Assembly: GCF_004349265.1 (NCBI RefSeq)
Contig: NZ_SMFL01000008.1
Span: forward strand, 124,001 to 188,000
Reading direction: 5' to 3'
DNA: 64,000 nucleotides
Source of the DNA: Dyadobacter psychrotolerans
GTDB lineage: Bacteria > Bacteroidota > Bacteroidia > Cytophagales > Spirosomataceae
The notes under the pieces are model-generated. The model was given only the letters and a program-made list of their open reading frames with translations. It was not told the origin of the DNA and did no database searches. Made by a program: the position numbers and the translations under genes. Every line of letters begins with the position of its first letter. The first letter of the stretch is position 1. Positions 1 to 9,268 of this stretch are shown here, in pieces.

Positions 1-3000
1 CGAGAGAAATCTGAGATGCAAAATCAACCATGATCTGCTGGGTTTCGATGGAATCAACTTTAGCAACCTGTGTGGAATCGCTCATATCCACAAACTCGAT
101 AACACCTTTCTGAGCATCTCCGGCTTCGGTAGCATTGTCGGCAAGTACAACCGTAATATCACTTCCCGAATCAACCTTAACATCACCATCTACTACCGAT
201 TTGCTGCCTTTTCCTTTTACAGTCAAATTCGCATCAATCGACGCTTTACCATAAAACAGTTCATTTTGTTTTTGGGTAGAATTTAGAACTGTAAAATCTT
301 TGGCACCAATGGTCAGGTTATATGAAACATCAGGCAACGTAGCAATGTTTACATTGCCATTAATCTTCATCTGCCGGCTTAGTGAGTCAGCGATGGTGAA
401 ATTATTGAAATTGATATTTTGCTGATTAAACTGGATGGCCTGCTTATTCAAAGAATATCTTGAACCAAGCTGCGTAACGTTGAATGCAACGTCATCAAAA
501 TTGATTGCACCGTCAAGCTTGGGGCTGTCTGTTGACCCTGTGATTTTTGCTTTACCAGTTAAGTTACCGCTGGCTTTCTGAAGCTGTCCAAAGCTAAAAG
601 CTTCAACCGTGGAAGCGCTCAGCCTTTTAAGATCCATGTTGAAATTGAGGGCATTAGCAGTTTCTTTCAGGTTATAGCTGCCACCCATACGTATGTCATT
701 TTGGTCACTCACAAGCGACATTCCGACACGTATCAGGTTTTCGGTTTCATTGGTGGACCTTAAACTTAAATTCCCAACGGGTATTTTCATTACCGCAAGG
801 CTGTCAATTGTAAGCTGCCCTGTGTAAACCGGCGCTACCATGTAGTTACTTAGCAGGACTTTTCCTTTTAACAAACCGGTTGCCATGGTAGAGTCGCGAG
901 TCACAATAGCGATCATTGGCCCGATAGAAATATTATCCATCTGAATATCCAGCGGGCTGTTCGGTTCCGGTGTGGTAGAATTAATGCTTAAAGATTGCTC
1001 ACCATCGCGGATGACAAAATTTTTAACAAAGACACTATCCGTTGCATAAGAAATATAGCCGGAAGTATCTGTTTGCCAATTTCGGTAATTCAGCAAGAGA
1101 TTGTCACGCAAATTCAGACGGTAACTGTTATTGGCAACAAGCAGATCTCCTTTTACTGAATGCTGATCAACATTGACGGAGTCTTTTACAATGAAGTCAA
1201 ATTTCACATCATTGTTGACGATCTCACTGTTGAGAGAAGCATTTTGCATTCTGAAACTTCCTGTATTCACCAGACCAACCTGTGCATCCAGCGCAGCATG
1301 TTTGTCCACGTTACTGAAATTTACATAAACCCTTTCTGTATGTATACTATCATATTCAACAACTGGTATGGTAAGTCTTGCAACAATAGATGAATCCTTT
1401 TGATTGTCTACTGCGGCATGAAATGTAACCGGATTAAGTTTCGTAAGCTGTGGAGCTAAAATTTTGAAAACCGGATGGTTAATTACTGTGGCATCTACGG
1501 TAAAATCAACCGGCTTGGTGACGGGAGTGTAAGTCAGGCCGGGTGCTTTGAAGTGCTTGCCAACCTCCGTAAACAACACATCCGCCAGTTCTGTGTACAC
1601 AAAATTACCTTCCATTTTAGCTTTCAGAAAGGGAGAGTCGATGCTTGCCTGACGCTCTCCACTTGAATCAGTCAAAGCTACATGCATATCAGAAACGCTG
1701 ATGGGTCTGCCGTGATGTGTTAAAACCAGATCCGTAACATCAATATTTCCCAGCGGATTCTCGGGGTTCGTTGAAGGCATATCAACTTTGATATCACCTT
1801 TTACCTGCAGGGAGTCAGCATAAAGATTAAGGGCAGTTAAATTAAGGTGACCGATATTTACATCTCCTTTTACAGAAGGGAATTCTTTGGACATATCTGC
1901 CTGACCGTCGATACTAACCTTTATGTTTTGATCATTCATTTTGGCCGAAACATTTGCAAGGCCTCTGTTAATGTTGCCGGACAGGGTCAGATTATTGTAA
2001 ACGTAACCTTTGATATCGGCGCTTTGTACTGTTCCGTTCAGGCTGGCCACCATTGTTTTCGGGGCATAACCAACACCGTTAAAGTCCGTACTGAGTGTAA
2101 GCTTGCCAAATTGTTCAGGAGGCTGTTTCATCAGTTTTCCTAAATCAAAATCCTGAAAACTCAGTGTACCGTTATATTTAGCTCTTACGCTATCTGTGAT
2201 GTCCTTAAGGTTGCCGGCAAAAGTTCCTGTTCCGAAAGAGGTATTTATGGTAGTGTTAACAGTAAGATTAGCCATTGAACCATTGACCTTACCTGAAATT
2301 TTAATGTTTTCCGGAATTTCAATGGAAGCAGGAACAGCACTGTCAGGTAGCATTTTCAGCAGATCCTGTTTGGTCGAAGACAGCTCACCGATATTCATAT
2401 CCACCGCCAGTTTATCAGCATTGGGTAAACCTTTGATACGTCCGTCCAGGCTTAAAACTGTTCCGTCCAGCATGCTGAATCTTGCTTTTGAAATAAGCAA
2501 GTCATCAACTGAACCTGTTATTAGCCCTGTTCCTTTTAACATTCCGTTTGGTTCTTTATCAAACGGTGGCGTTTTTGCAAGATCCGGTACGAGTAACAGT
2601 ATGTCAGAAAAAGCAACCTGGCTATCTGTTAATTTCAACCGGATTTTTACTTTCGCAATGTCTTTTGAAAGCTGATCTAAATTTTCGTAACGAAGAACGA
2701 GCTCATCACGTAGAAGTGTATTTGGTGTTTTCAGGAAAAGATTTCTCAGGTATGTCTGCTGACTTCCGTAAGCAAAATTTGTTCTGAACTGTTCTATTCT
2801 AAAACCGCTTTTGTCTTTAAAAGAACCTGATTTAAGCGCACCGGCAATGTTTTCCGGAGAGAAGATGAAATCCTTTAAATCAATATCCAGGTCACTGATG
2901 TCTAAGTGCGCATAATCCAGACCTTTTGGTTGCTTTGATGTGTTAAAGTCATCGTAACGAAGGCTGTTATTTACTAGATTAATATCTCCAACCTTAACAT

Positions 3001-3982
3001 TCCATCCGGGCGCCGCTTTGGCCGATGCATTTGCCGGCACTTCCTCTGGGGTGGTAGTTGCTTTGTCAATTTCTTCGCCAACTTTCTCTGCACCGCTTTT
3101 TGTTTTTTTTGCAAATTCGGCATAGGCAGTCATATTTTCCAGCTTAATATTCTGGATATCCACCTGCTGGCCGCCCATGTAAATTTTGTTAATCTTTCCT
3201 TCAAGCTTACCTACTGTAACGCCATTTTTCAGACCGGATGTTTCATCGGTAAAAATCCAGTTAAACTGACGAATGTCTACGTCACCTAATTTGAGGTCAA
3301 GCGAGTCAGATGGGTTGGATTCTGATGGCGTCGTTTCTTTTTGAAGTGCAGCATAGATCCGCAATTTTGCTCCGCTGTTGAAAAGCGTGATTTTAGTCGG
3401 ATGATATTGAGAAGTGGACGGGTTAAATTTATCGAACTGAACAGAAGCAGAATCAATGTTTGCATCCGCGTCCGTTCCGATCACGGCATCATGGTAAGCC
3501 AGGCGGACATTTTTCATTGAGATTCTGTCCAGTCTCATTTCCATGGGTGCAGCCGTTGTATCAACAGGTGCAGGATCTTCGGTACCCGCGAAAGCATCTA
3601 CAATAAACTGAAAGTTAAAAACCGTATCCGGTAATGTGCGGTGAATGTTGGCAGTTATGCCTTCCAGTTCAATTTTGTTGATTCCCACATTGCCTTTTAT
3701 AAGGCTGTACATGTCGATATCCACATACAGTTTTTTACCTGCAAAAAGCGTATCACCTTTTTGGTCGGCAAAATAAACGCCTTCCAGAAGAATCCAGTCG
3801 GGGACGTCAAATCTTACTTTTTCAATATTAAGATTTGTTTTTAGTTTTTTTCTCAGGTAAGAATTTGCCTGGTCGGTGAGAAAGTTTTGGCCTGTCGGAG
3901 TTTGAATACCCCATATCAGAACGCCTATCAATATTAATACCGTCAGGATTATTATTGCCAATACTTTCAATACCTTTTTCAT
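1..3982 (-). CDS. TamB/AsmA-like translocation and assembly module protein (partial, C-terminus beyond left edge)
   Basis: The frame is open from an ATG at 3982 to the left edge (about 1327 codons) without a stop. The protein begins with a charged MKKVLK start and one hydrophobic anchor helix (about residues 5-25). It then has a very long, beta-rich series of segments alternating short hydrophobic strands with Asp/Asn/Lys turns, as in AsmA/TamB proteins. Such proteins are anchored in the inner membrane and span the periplasm; in Proteobacteria TamB helps outer-membrane protein or lipid transport. The DUF490-type C-terminal domain would lie outside the window, so TamB rather than a generic AsmA-like protein is an inference from length and N-terminus. 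A short Ala/Pro/Thr-rich linker occurs near 3540-3580. Confidence 0.75.
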   Translation of the reverse strand, partial: MKKVLKVLAIIILTVLILIGVLIWGIQTPTGQNFLTDQANSYLRKKLKTNLNIEKVRFDVPDWILLEGVYFADQKGDTLFAGKKLYVDIDMYSLIKGNVGINKIELEGITANIHRTLPDTVFNFQFIVDAFAGTEDPAPVDTTAAPMEMRLDRISMKNVRLAYHDAVIGTDADANIDSASVQFDKFNPSTSQYHPTKITLFNSGAKLRIYAALQKETTPSESNPSDSLDLKLGDVDIRQFNWIFTDETSGLKNGVTVGKLEGKINKIYMGGQQVDIQNIKLENMTAYAEFAKKTKSGAEKVGEEIDKATTTPEEVPANASAKAAPGWNVKVGDINLVNNSLRYDDFNTSKQPKGLDYAHLDISDLDIDLKDFIFSPENIAGALKSGSFKDKSGFRIEQFRTNFAYGSQQTYLRNLFLKTPNTLLRDELVLRYENLDQLSKDIAKVKIRLKLTDSQVAFSDILLLVPDLAKTPPFDKEPNGMLKGTGLITGSVDDLLISKARFSMLDGTVLSLDGRIKGLPNADKLAVDMNIGELSSTKQDLLKMLPDSAVPASIEIPENIKISGKVNGSMANLTVNTTINTSFGTGTFAGNLKDITDSVRAKYNGTLSFQDFDLGKLMKQPPEQFGKLTLSTDFNGVGYAPKTMVASLNGTVQSADIKGYVYNNLTLSGNINRGLANVSAKMNDQNIKVSIDGQADMSKEFPSVKGDVNIGHLNLTALNLYADSLQVKGDIKVDMPSTNPENPLGNIDVTDLVLTHHGRPISVSDMHVALTDSSGERQASIDSPFLKAKMEGNFVYTELADVLFTEVGKHFKAPGLTYTPVTKPVDFTVDATVINHPVFKILAPQLTKLNPVTFHAAVDNQKDSSIVARLTIPVVEYDSIHTERVYVNFSNVDKHAALDAQVGLVNTGSFRMQNASLNSEIVNNDVKFDFIVKDSVNVDQHSVKGDLLVANNSYRLNLRDNLLLNYRNWQTDTSGYISYATDSVFVKNFVIRDGEQSLSINSTTPEPNSPLDIQMDNISIGPMIAIVTRDSTMATGLLKGKVLLSNYMVAPVYTGQLTIDSLAVMKIPVGNLSLRSTNETENLIRVGMSLVSDQNDIRMGGSYNLKETANALNFNMDLKRLSASTVEAFSFGQLQKASGNLTGKAKITGSTDSPKLDGAINFDDVAFNVTQLGSRYSLNKQAIQFNQQNINFNNFTIADSLSRQMKINGNVNIATLPDVSYNLTIGAKDFTVLNSTQKQNELFYGKASIDANLTVKGKGSKSVVDGDVKVDSGSDITVVLADNATEAGDAQKGVIEFVDMSDSTQVAKVDSIETQQIMVDFASQISL

Positions 3983-4110
3983 TCTTTCAAGTTAAACCTC
4001 GCCGGTGAAGGTCGGCGCAGGTAATGTATTCAATAAGTTGCAAAAAAACTGGATAGCTATTTTTGAATAACTATCCAGCATTAAAATATTGTACCCGCTA
4101 ATTTACCATT

Positions 4111-4824
4111 CTATCGTTTGAACAGCTCAGCATTAACAGCATCATTAATTGTGATGGCAGAAGTAATCGTTACAGGTTTCTTATCCACACTGTTTATTTC
4201 AACTAATTTGGCAGGATAAAGCAAACCATACCCTGATTTTGTATACGCCGACAAATCTGTCACTGTTTCAACACCCCCGCGATTTTCTTTCTGACGAATA
4301 AGCAGGCCGCTTTTGGCATCAAAATACAAATTGTATTTTGCTCCGTTACCCTGCAATTCTACCTGATTTACAGATACTCCGTTTAAAGTTTCAGTACCCA
4401 CGGTTGTTGCAATAAAACCCCGGTTTTGGTAATCTATGAAAGGAGCGAGGTTATCATAAATCTCTGTTTTCATGTTTTGCTGTTCGGCAGCGCTCAGATC
4501 TTTCACATCCATTTTGTTGCCAAGCGGTACTTTAATCCAGCCTTCATTATCCTTTACAGTATAAACGAAGCTCCTTTTCATAATTGTTTTTGATTTGTAA
4601 ATCGACTTTTCAGGCACAGAAACCACTATATTGGCGTCGTAAGGTGTCGATGTCGCCGTAGCGTAGCTTCGCTTTATATTATACGATTTGACTGCGTCCC
4701 ATAATCCCTTGCCACCGGTAGCAGTATAATATTTGGCGAAAATTGAATCTGCCGGTAATTTTTGAGCGAAAGTCAATGTATTTATCAGCAACAAGGCGAT
4801 TGATATTCCTAAGATCTTTTTCAT
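4111..4824 (-). CDS. secreted LolA-like / outer-membrane lipoprotein-sorting-type protein
   Basis: About 237 residues. I start at the ATG at 4824 because it gives a normal signal peptide (MKKILGISIALLLINTLTFA, then Q); the reading frame extends 15 codons upstream but adds nothing signal-like. The mature part contains ADSIFAKYYTATGGKG, an opening shared by many Bacteroidota periplasmic proteins of the LolA/LppX-like half-barrel type, followed by beta-strand-rich sequence ending in a basic tail. A lipoprotein-sorting-like or insulinase-associated periplasmic role is a family guess; the function is unknown. It stands alone, transcribed toward the TamB-like gene with about 130 bp between them. 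Confidence 0.55.
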   Translation of the reverse strand: MKKILGISIALLLINTLTFAQKLPADSIFAKYYTATGGKGLWDAVKSYNIKRSYATATSTPYDANIVVSVPEKSIYKSKTIMKRSFVYTVKDNEGWIKVPLGNKMDVKDLSAAEQQNMKTEIYDNLAPFIDYQNRGFIATTVGTETLNGVSVNQVELQGNGAKYNLYFDAKSGLLIRQKENRGGVETVTDLSAYTKSGYGLLYPAKLVEINSVDKKPVTITSAITINDAVNAELFKR

Positions 4825-4936
4825 AATGACTGTTTTTATTTTGTACAATAGTAATACGAATAAATTCATCAGAAGTAATTGTTCTGATAAATTTTAGAGC
4901 GTAGATTATATACAGGGTTTAAATGTCTACCCGGCT

Positions 4937-4954
4937 GTTAACCTTTGTTAACCA
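4937..4954. promoter_or_regulatory. 10-bp-period direct repeat upstream of the 4824 gene
   Basis: TGTTAACC occurs at 4937-4944 and again at 4947-4954, one helical turn apart. Each half is itself partly palindromic (GTTAAC). It lies about 113 bp upstream of the secreted-protein start at 4824. It could be a regulator binding site, but there is no supporting second copy in the window. The rest of 4825-5094 shows no gene. Confidence 0.25.
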
Positions 4955-5094
4955 TTGAATAAGGGCAAAAATTATTCCAGCCCTTACAATATACGTTTTA
5001 TGTATCAAATGCGGTTGTACCAACAGGTTTATGCATCCTGTGTAAGTCATCAGGAATTGGTAACTGGCAAAATATGCTTGGTGAATGCCCCAAC

Positions 5095-5134
5095 AATTAA
5101 GGGTAGCTGATGTCGTGATCAGCTACCCTTAATT
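5095..5134 (-). terminator. 17-bp perfect hairpin after the TonB receptor gene
   Basis: Arms 5095-5111 and 5118-5134 are exact reverse complements around a 6-nt loop (gtcgtg). It sits 28 bp past the stop of the minus-strand receptor gene. There is no long U tract, so it may be a weak intrinsic terminator or an mRNA 3' stabiliser. Confidence 0.45.
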
Positions 5135-5162
5135 CCTTAAATATCAATATTTAACTTGCGAA

Positions 5163-7574
5163 CTACGCACCATTTGCCGGCCGGGTTGAAATTTTCCCAA
5201 AACGATAATTAAAACTAATATTAATAAGTCGGTTGGTCTGATGCCAGAGAGAATATTGGGAATAAGTTGCTGTGTTCAGCTGACTTTTATAAGTTCTTGA
5301 TAAAAACACATCCTGGATGTTGAAAGAAACTGTGGCTTTTTTTTCCATTAAATCCTTACGAATCCCCATATTGGCTATAAAAACACCGTCCCGGGATCCC
5401 TGTGCTATGGCTCTTGGACCTTCATAATTTACATAAGCAGAGGCACGGAAATCCATGGGAAGCTTTATGAAAGCGTTTAAATTTCCTGAATAACTCCATG
5501 CCCTGTTGTCGATCTGTGCCATTCTGGATACTACTTCGCTTCTGAAAATACGACCGCTGCCATTGATTTTTAGAATTTCCCAAAGTGTGCTGTTAAAGTC
5601 TGTTTCAAGTCCGTAGGACATTTCTTTTCCAACGTTATCATACCGGCTCAGTGAAGTTCCGTTTTCATCAATAGTTCTGATTCTGGTGATGGCATTATCG
5701 GAATAATCCATAAACAGAGACGGTCCCCAGCCGCCGTTTGTTTCGTAGCTGGAGTAGCCAAGTTCGGCCTTGTGTGTGAATTCAGGTTTAAGATTCGGAT
5801 TTCCTGTCTGAACATTCCTTGGGTCAGAAAGATCGGTGAAAGGGTTTAGCCAATCTGCTTCCGGGCGTTGTACTCTCCGGCTATAGTTTAGTTTAAGCTG
5901 TGAGATGTCACTCAGTTTTCTCGTTATTGCCAAAGATGGTACCAGTGTAAGAAAATGAACGCCAAACTGCCGGTTACTGCTGATCTGGTTGATATCCTGA
6001 TTATAATCTGTTATCCTTAAACCTGTTCTGATTCCCCACTTTCCGGTTTTTTGGGAAAAAGTTACAAAACCCGTGTACGTTTCGTCCTGATAAGCAAAAA
6101 TGTTACTTAGTCTGGAGTTGAATTCAAATTCCTGATTTTCTGAATTCAGACTGTAAAAGGCGTTGGTGTTATCATTGCTGTTAAACCGCGAGCGAACCCC
6201 CACTTCCAGCGTTGCTTTTTTCGTGATGGGCCAGGTATAATCGGTGTTCAGGAAAAGGGAATTCCGGTTGTTGTTTCTCAGGTTTTGCTGATGTCGATCC
6301 AGGCTGTCTATATTACTTTCCTGATCAAAATAGGATTCACCATCCGATACGCCCATTGAGTAATTCGCAGTGAACGAAAAGAGCTGATCTTTTTTATCGA
6401 ATTTTTTGCGGTAATCAAAACTAAAATTCATGTTGCCGCCATCGCCGTTGCCTTTGTTGATACGGGTAAACTCTTCTTTTACTGTACCGTTCTCAAACGT
6501 GGTTCTGTTTAAAAGATCACTGTAACTTTCATTTTTGTAGCGTGAGTAATTTGCACCAACTTCGATCGTGTTTTTCTCATTGAAGTCATAATTCATTCCG
6601 ATTCTTCCAAAGGCGTTTTTGTTGCCGTTATCCCCGGATCCTGCTTGTTTAAGGAATGTCGGTGTTTCAGATACAAAGTTCTCCCTGTCCAGTGTGCGCT
6701 CCCAGTATTTGTCACCCATCTGACCGCTTACAGATGAATTTAGTCCAAACTTGCCGGCCTTGTAGCTCACATTGGCCGATCCTGCATGCGTGTTTGTATT
6801 ACCAAGGCTAAGGCGGACGCCGCCGTTTGTACCACGAATTTTGACTTTTTTTGTTATAATATCGATCACCCCGGAAGCGCCTTCACCTTCGTACTTTGCT
6901 GATGGAGTGGTCATTACTTCAATCCGTTCGATCAGGTTGGCAGGAAAGGATTGCAAAATCGTTGGTAGATCACTGCCATATAAATTGGAAGGTTTGCCAT
7001 CAATTAATACCACCACATTTCCTTTTCCTCTTAACTGCGGGTTACCGTTTTCATCCAGGGAAACCGCAGGTAGCTTTTCAAGCAGATCGCTCACATTGTT
7101 ACTGGCAGCCAGCATATCCTGCCCAATGGTGACAATCTTTTTATCAATATCATCCACAATCATACTTTTTTCAGCGGTGATTGTCACTTCACTTAGTTTT
7201 TGCGCTTCGGACGTAATCGTAAGCGTTCCAAGATCGACCAGGTTAGCCTCCGTTGCAACTCTGACGTTGGCAACATATAGTGTTTGGTATCCAAGGTTGG
7301 TTACCCGGAGAATATAATTACCGGGTTTTACATTGGGAACGTTAAAAATCCCATCGAGGTCAGCGATGCTTCCCTGTACCACGGCAGAATCCTTTACAGT
7401 AAGCAAGGCAATTGTTGCAAAACTGACACCGGTATTATTGGGAGATTCCACAATTTTACCAACAAGCTTGCCGCCGTCAGCATAAATGGATTTTTCCGCG
7501 GATAGTGCGTTAAGTGCCGGCAGAATCAGCAACAGAAGGACGTACAGCGGGTTTTGAAAAGTTTTTCTTCTCAC
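5163..7574 (-). CDS. outer-membrane TonB-dependent receptor-like beta-barrel protein
   Basis: 803 residues starting at GTG (7574), the only start giving the signal peptide (hydrophobic VLLLLILPALNALSA). Order of domains: carboxypeptidase-regulatory-like beta sandwich (about 35-115), plug domain (about 125-245, with LLEKLPAVSLDENG and VLIDGKP), then a large barrel (about 260-800) of the outer-membrane beta-barrel family 3 type seen in Bacteroidota. These proteins lie in the outer membrane and take up a siderophore, peptide or other substrate with TonB energy; the substrate cannot be told. No SusD-type partner is adjacent, which fits the stand-alone receptor class rather than a glycan-uptake pair. 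Confidence 0.85.
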   Translation of the reverse strand: MRRKTFQNPLYVLLLLILPALNALSAEKSIYADGGKLVGKIVESPNNTGVSFATIALLTVKDSAVVQGSIADLDGIFNVPNVKPGNYILRVTNLGYQTLYVANVRVATEANLVDLGTLTITSEAQKLSEVTITAEKSMIVDDIDKKIVTIGQDMLAASNNVSDLLEKLPAVSLDENGNPQLRGKGNVVVLIDGKPSNLYGSDLPTILQSFPANLIERIEVMTTPSAKYEGEGASGVIDIITKKVKIRGTNGGVRLSLGNTNTHAGSANVSYKAGKFGLNSSVSGQMGDKYWERTLDRENFVSETPTFLKQAGSGDNGNKNAFGRIGMNYDFNEKNTIEVGANYSRYKNESYSDLLNRTTFENGTVKEEFTRINKGNGDGGNMNFSFDYRKKFDKKDQLFSFTANYSMGVSDGESYFDQESNIDSLDRHQQNLRNNNRNSLFLNTDYTWPITKKATLEVGVRSRFNSNDNTNAFYSLNSENQEFEFNSRLSNIFAYQDETYTGFVTFSQKTGKWGIRTGLRITDYNQDINQISSNRQFGVHFLTLVPSLAITRKLSDISQLKLNYSRRVQRPEADWLNPFTDLSDPRNVQTGNPNLKPEFTHKAELGYSSYETNGGWGPSLFMDYSDNAITRIRTIDENGTSLSRYDNVGKEMSYGLETDFNSTLWEILKINGSGRIFRSEVVSRMAQIDNRAWSYSGNLNAFIKLPMDFRASAYVNYEGPRAIAQGSRDGVFIANMGIRKDLMEKKATVSFNIQDVFLSRTYKSQLNTATYSQYSLWHQTNRLINISFNYRFGKISTRPANGA

Positions 7575-7900
7575 AGTAAAGAGTTTATTATACGTTAGGG
7601 GTTTTTAGGAATGCTATTTTGTCAATGAAGGAGGGTAGTATTCGCGGTTTCTAAAAAACTGTAATTATAAATATGCCGGTTTTCAGGTCAACGCGTTTTT
7701 GCTGCAATATAATATATGAAATTGTAAATAAAGAAGGAACTGTAGTATTTTAAACGGTGGTCCCGGGATTGTGCATCTATTTTAAAATGTTGGAGTTTGA
7801 AGATGACATATAATCGATGATCAGGCTATGAGGCAAGCAATGCGAGAGGAAAGAGTTAGCTTTTTGTTATATTTACGACGTGCATATTGAAGGAAGCGAC
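7575..7900. other. intergenic region between divergent genes
   Basis: This 326-bp stretch separates the receptor gene (minus) from a small plus-strand gene and must hold both promoters. A -7-like box TATATTTA (7868-7875, one mismatch to TAnnTTTG) lies suitably upstream of the small gene, and a purine-rich AAGGAAG at 7890-7896 precedes its ATG. Nothing else is recognisable. Confidence 0.35.
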
Positions 7901-8104
7901 ATGGGAAAAAAGCGAGCAATTACAATTTATGATGACATGGACGGTCCATACCTGGAATCGCTACGGCAAGGTATGACTGATACTGTTGAAGGGCGCTACT
8001 ATAAATTTTTCGAAGAAATAAGAAAGTTTAATAAGATAATGGGGATAAAGAAAGATCCGAATGCACGACGTACCATTGAAATTAAGGGATTAACATGGAT
8101 GTGA
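7901..8104 (+). CDS. small conserved-looking hypothetical protein
   Basis: 67 residues, MGKKRAITIYDDMDG onward, strongly charged and soluble, with no signal peptide and no recognised domain. I place the start at the ATG at 7901 because an AAGGAAG ribosome binding site lies 4 bp upstream; an ATG at 7880 would add 7 residues (MHIEGSD) but its upstream sequence is less suitable. It ends 81 bp before pyrD and is read in the same direction. I do not recognise the family and assign no function. Confidence 0.5.
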   Translation: MGKKRAITIYDDMDGPYLESLRQGMTDTVEGRYYKFFEEIRKFNKIMGIKKDPNARRTIEIKGLTWM

Positions 8105-8173
8105 ACTGATATTTCATTCCTCCCTCCATAAAATAAAAATCCCCCTCTATTCCCCGCTTCCCCGCAAACCTCC

Positions 8174-8181
8174 TATTTTTG
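8174..8181 (+). promoter_or_regulatory. -7 promoter box immediately before pyrD
   Basis: TATTTTTG is a perfect match to the Bacteroidota -7 consensus TAnnTTTG and ends only 4 nt before the pyrD ATG. Transcription would begin at or next to the start codon, giving a leaderless or nearly leaderless mRNA. No clear TTTG -33 box is seen in the C-rich sequence upstream. Confidence 0.5.
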
Positions 8182-8185
8182 CAGC

Positions 8186-9217
8186 ATGTATAAATATCTG
8201 GTTGCACCTATCCTTTTTCTTTTTGACGCTGAGCGGGTTCATTACTTTGTCTGCGAGGTATTACACATTGCTTTTAAGATTCCGCTCGTTCCCCAGCTTT
8301 TACGTTCCATGTATACCTATGAGCATCCTGATCTGGTTCAGGAGGTTGCAGGTTTGCGTTTTCGTAATCCGGTTGGTCTGGCTGCCGGTTTTGATAAAAA
8401 TGCCGAAATGGTTGATGAACTGGAAGCGCTGGGATTTGGATTTATAGAGATCGGAACCCTAACGCCCAGAGCTCAGCCAGGTAACGACAAACCGCGTTTG
8501 TTTCGTTTAAAAGAAGATAAGGCGCTGATCAACCGGATGGGTTTTAACAACAAAGGGGTGGAAGTAGCCGCTGCAAAACTTCGGCACCGTAAATCTAAAA
8601 TACTGGTAGGAGGCAACATTGGTAAAAATAAGGATACCCCTAACGATCAGGCACTCAGCGACTATCTGATTTGTTTCCAAGAACTGTTTGATGTGGTGGA
8701 TTATTTCGTTGTGAATGTAAGTTCTCCCAACACGCCCGGCCTTCGCGAATTGCAGGAAAAAGAACCGCTTACTGCGTTACTTGGAGAATTACAGAAACGT
8801 AACAAGGAGAAATTTACGCCAAAACCGATCTTTCTTAAAATAGCACCGGATTTGACAACAAGCCAGCTGGACGATATTATTGAAATAGTAAAAGCCTCCG
8901 GAATTGCTGGGGTAATAGCAACCAATACAACCATAAGCCGTGATGGTTTGAAAACTTCTGCTTCTGAAATTGCAAACATCGGGGCGGGAGGGTTAAGTGG
9001 CGAACCGTTGGTACATCGTGCGACGGAAGTAATTCGTTACCTTTGTGAGAAGTCAGGAAACGCTTTTCCGGTAATTGGGGTGGGAGGGATATCTCTTCCG
9101 TCACAGGCACTGGAAAAAAGAAAAGCCGGAGCCAGCCTTGTGCAGATTTATACCGGGTTTATATACGAAGGTCCCGGACTGGCCAGCCGGATTTGCAAAG
9201 CAATGGTAGGCCATTAA
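8186..9217 (+). CDS. pyrD: dihydroorotate dehydrogenase (quinone), class 2
   Basis: 343 residues, the usual class 2 length. It oxidises dihydroorotate to orotate with FMN and passes electrons to membrane quinone, the fourth step of pyrimidine synthesis. Visible marks are the membrane-associating N-terminal helix (MYKYLVAPILFLFD), the PVGLAAGFDKN segment, the FIEIGTLTPRAQPGN flavin loop, NRMGFNNKG, NVSSPNTPGLRELQ (around residue 177, with the catalytic serine of class 2 enzymes), and the C-terminal VGVGGI and LVQIYTGFIYEGP phosphate-binding segments. No other pyrimidine gene is near. All expected motifs are intact. Confidence 0.95.
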   Translation: MYKYLVAPILFLFDAERVHYFVCEVLHIAFKIPLVPQLLRSMYTYEHPDLVQEVAGLRFRNPVGLAAGFDKNAEMVDELEALGFGFIEIGTLTPRAQPGNDKPRLFRLKEDKALINRMGFNNKGVEVAAAKLRHRKSKILVGGNIGKNKDTPNDQALSDYLICFQELFDVVDYFVVNVSSPNTPGLRELQEKEPLTALLGELQKRNKEKFTPKPIFLKIAPDLTTSQLDDIIEIVKASGIAGVIATNTTISRDGLKTSASEIANIGAGGLSGEPLVHRATEVIRYLCEKSGNAFPVIGVGGISLPSQALEKRKAGASLVQIYTGFIYEGPGLASRICKAMVGH

Positions 9218-9268
9218 TTGTTTTCTTACTTTATAATTACCACTTCACACATCCTAGTTTAGTAATAA

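Noticed and set aside
2196..2675. 159-codon plus-strand open frame
   Set aside because: Antisense shadow of the TamB-like gene, which is open through the whole stretch on the minus strand.
6041..6049. TTCCGGTTT match outside the two-component cluster
   Set aside because: Sits inside the TonB receptor coding sequence and lacks a partner half-site at 11-bp spacing and a -7-like box.
6772..7317. 181-codon plus-strand open frame
   Set aside because: Lies wholly within the TonB receptor gene on the other strand and reads as antisense of its plug domain; no family likeness.
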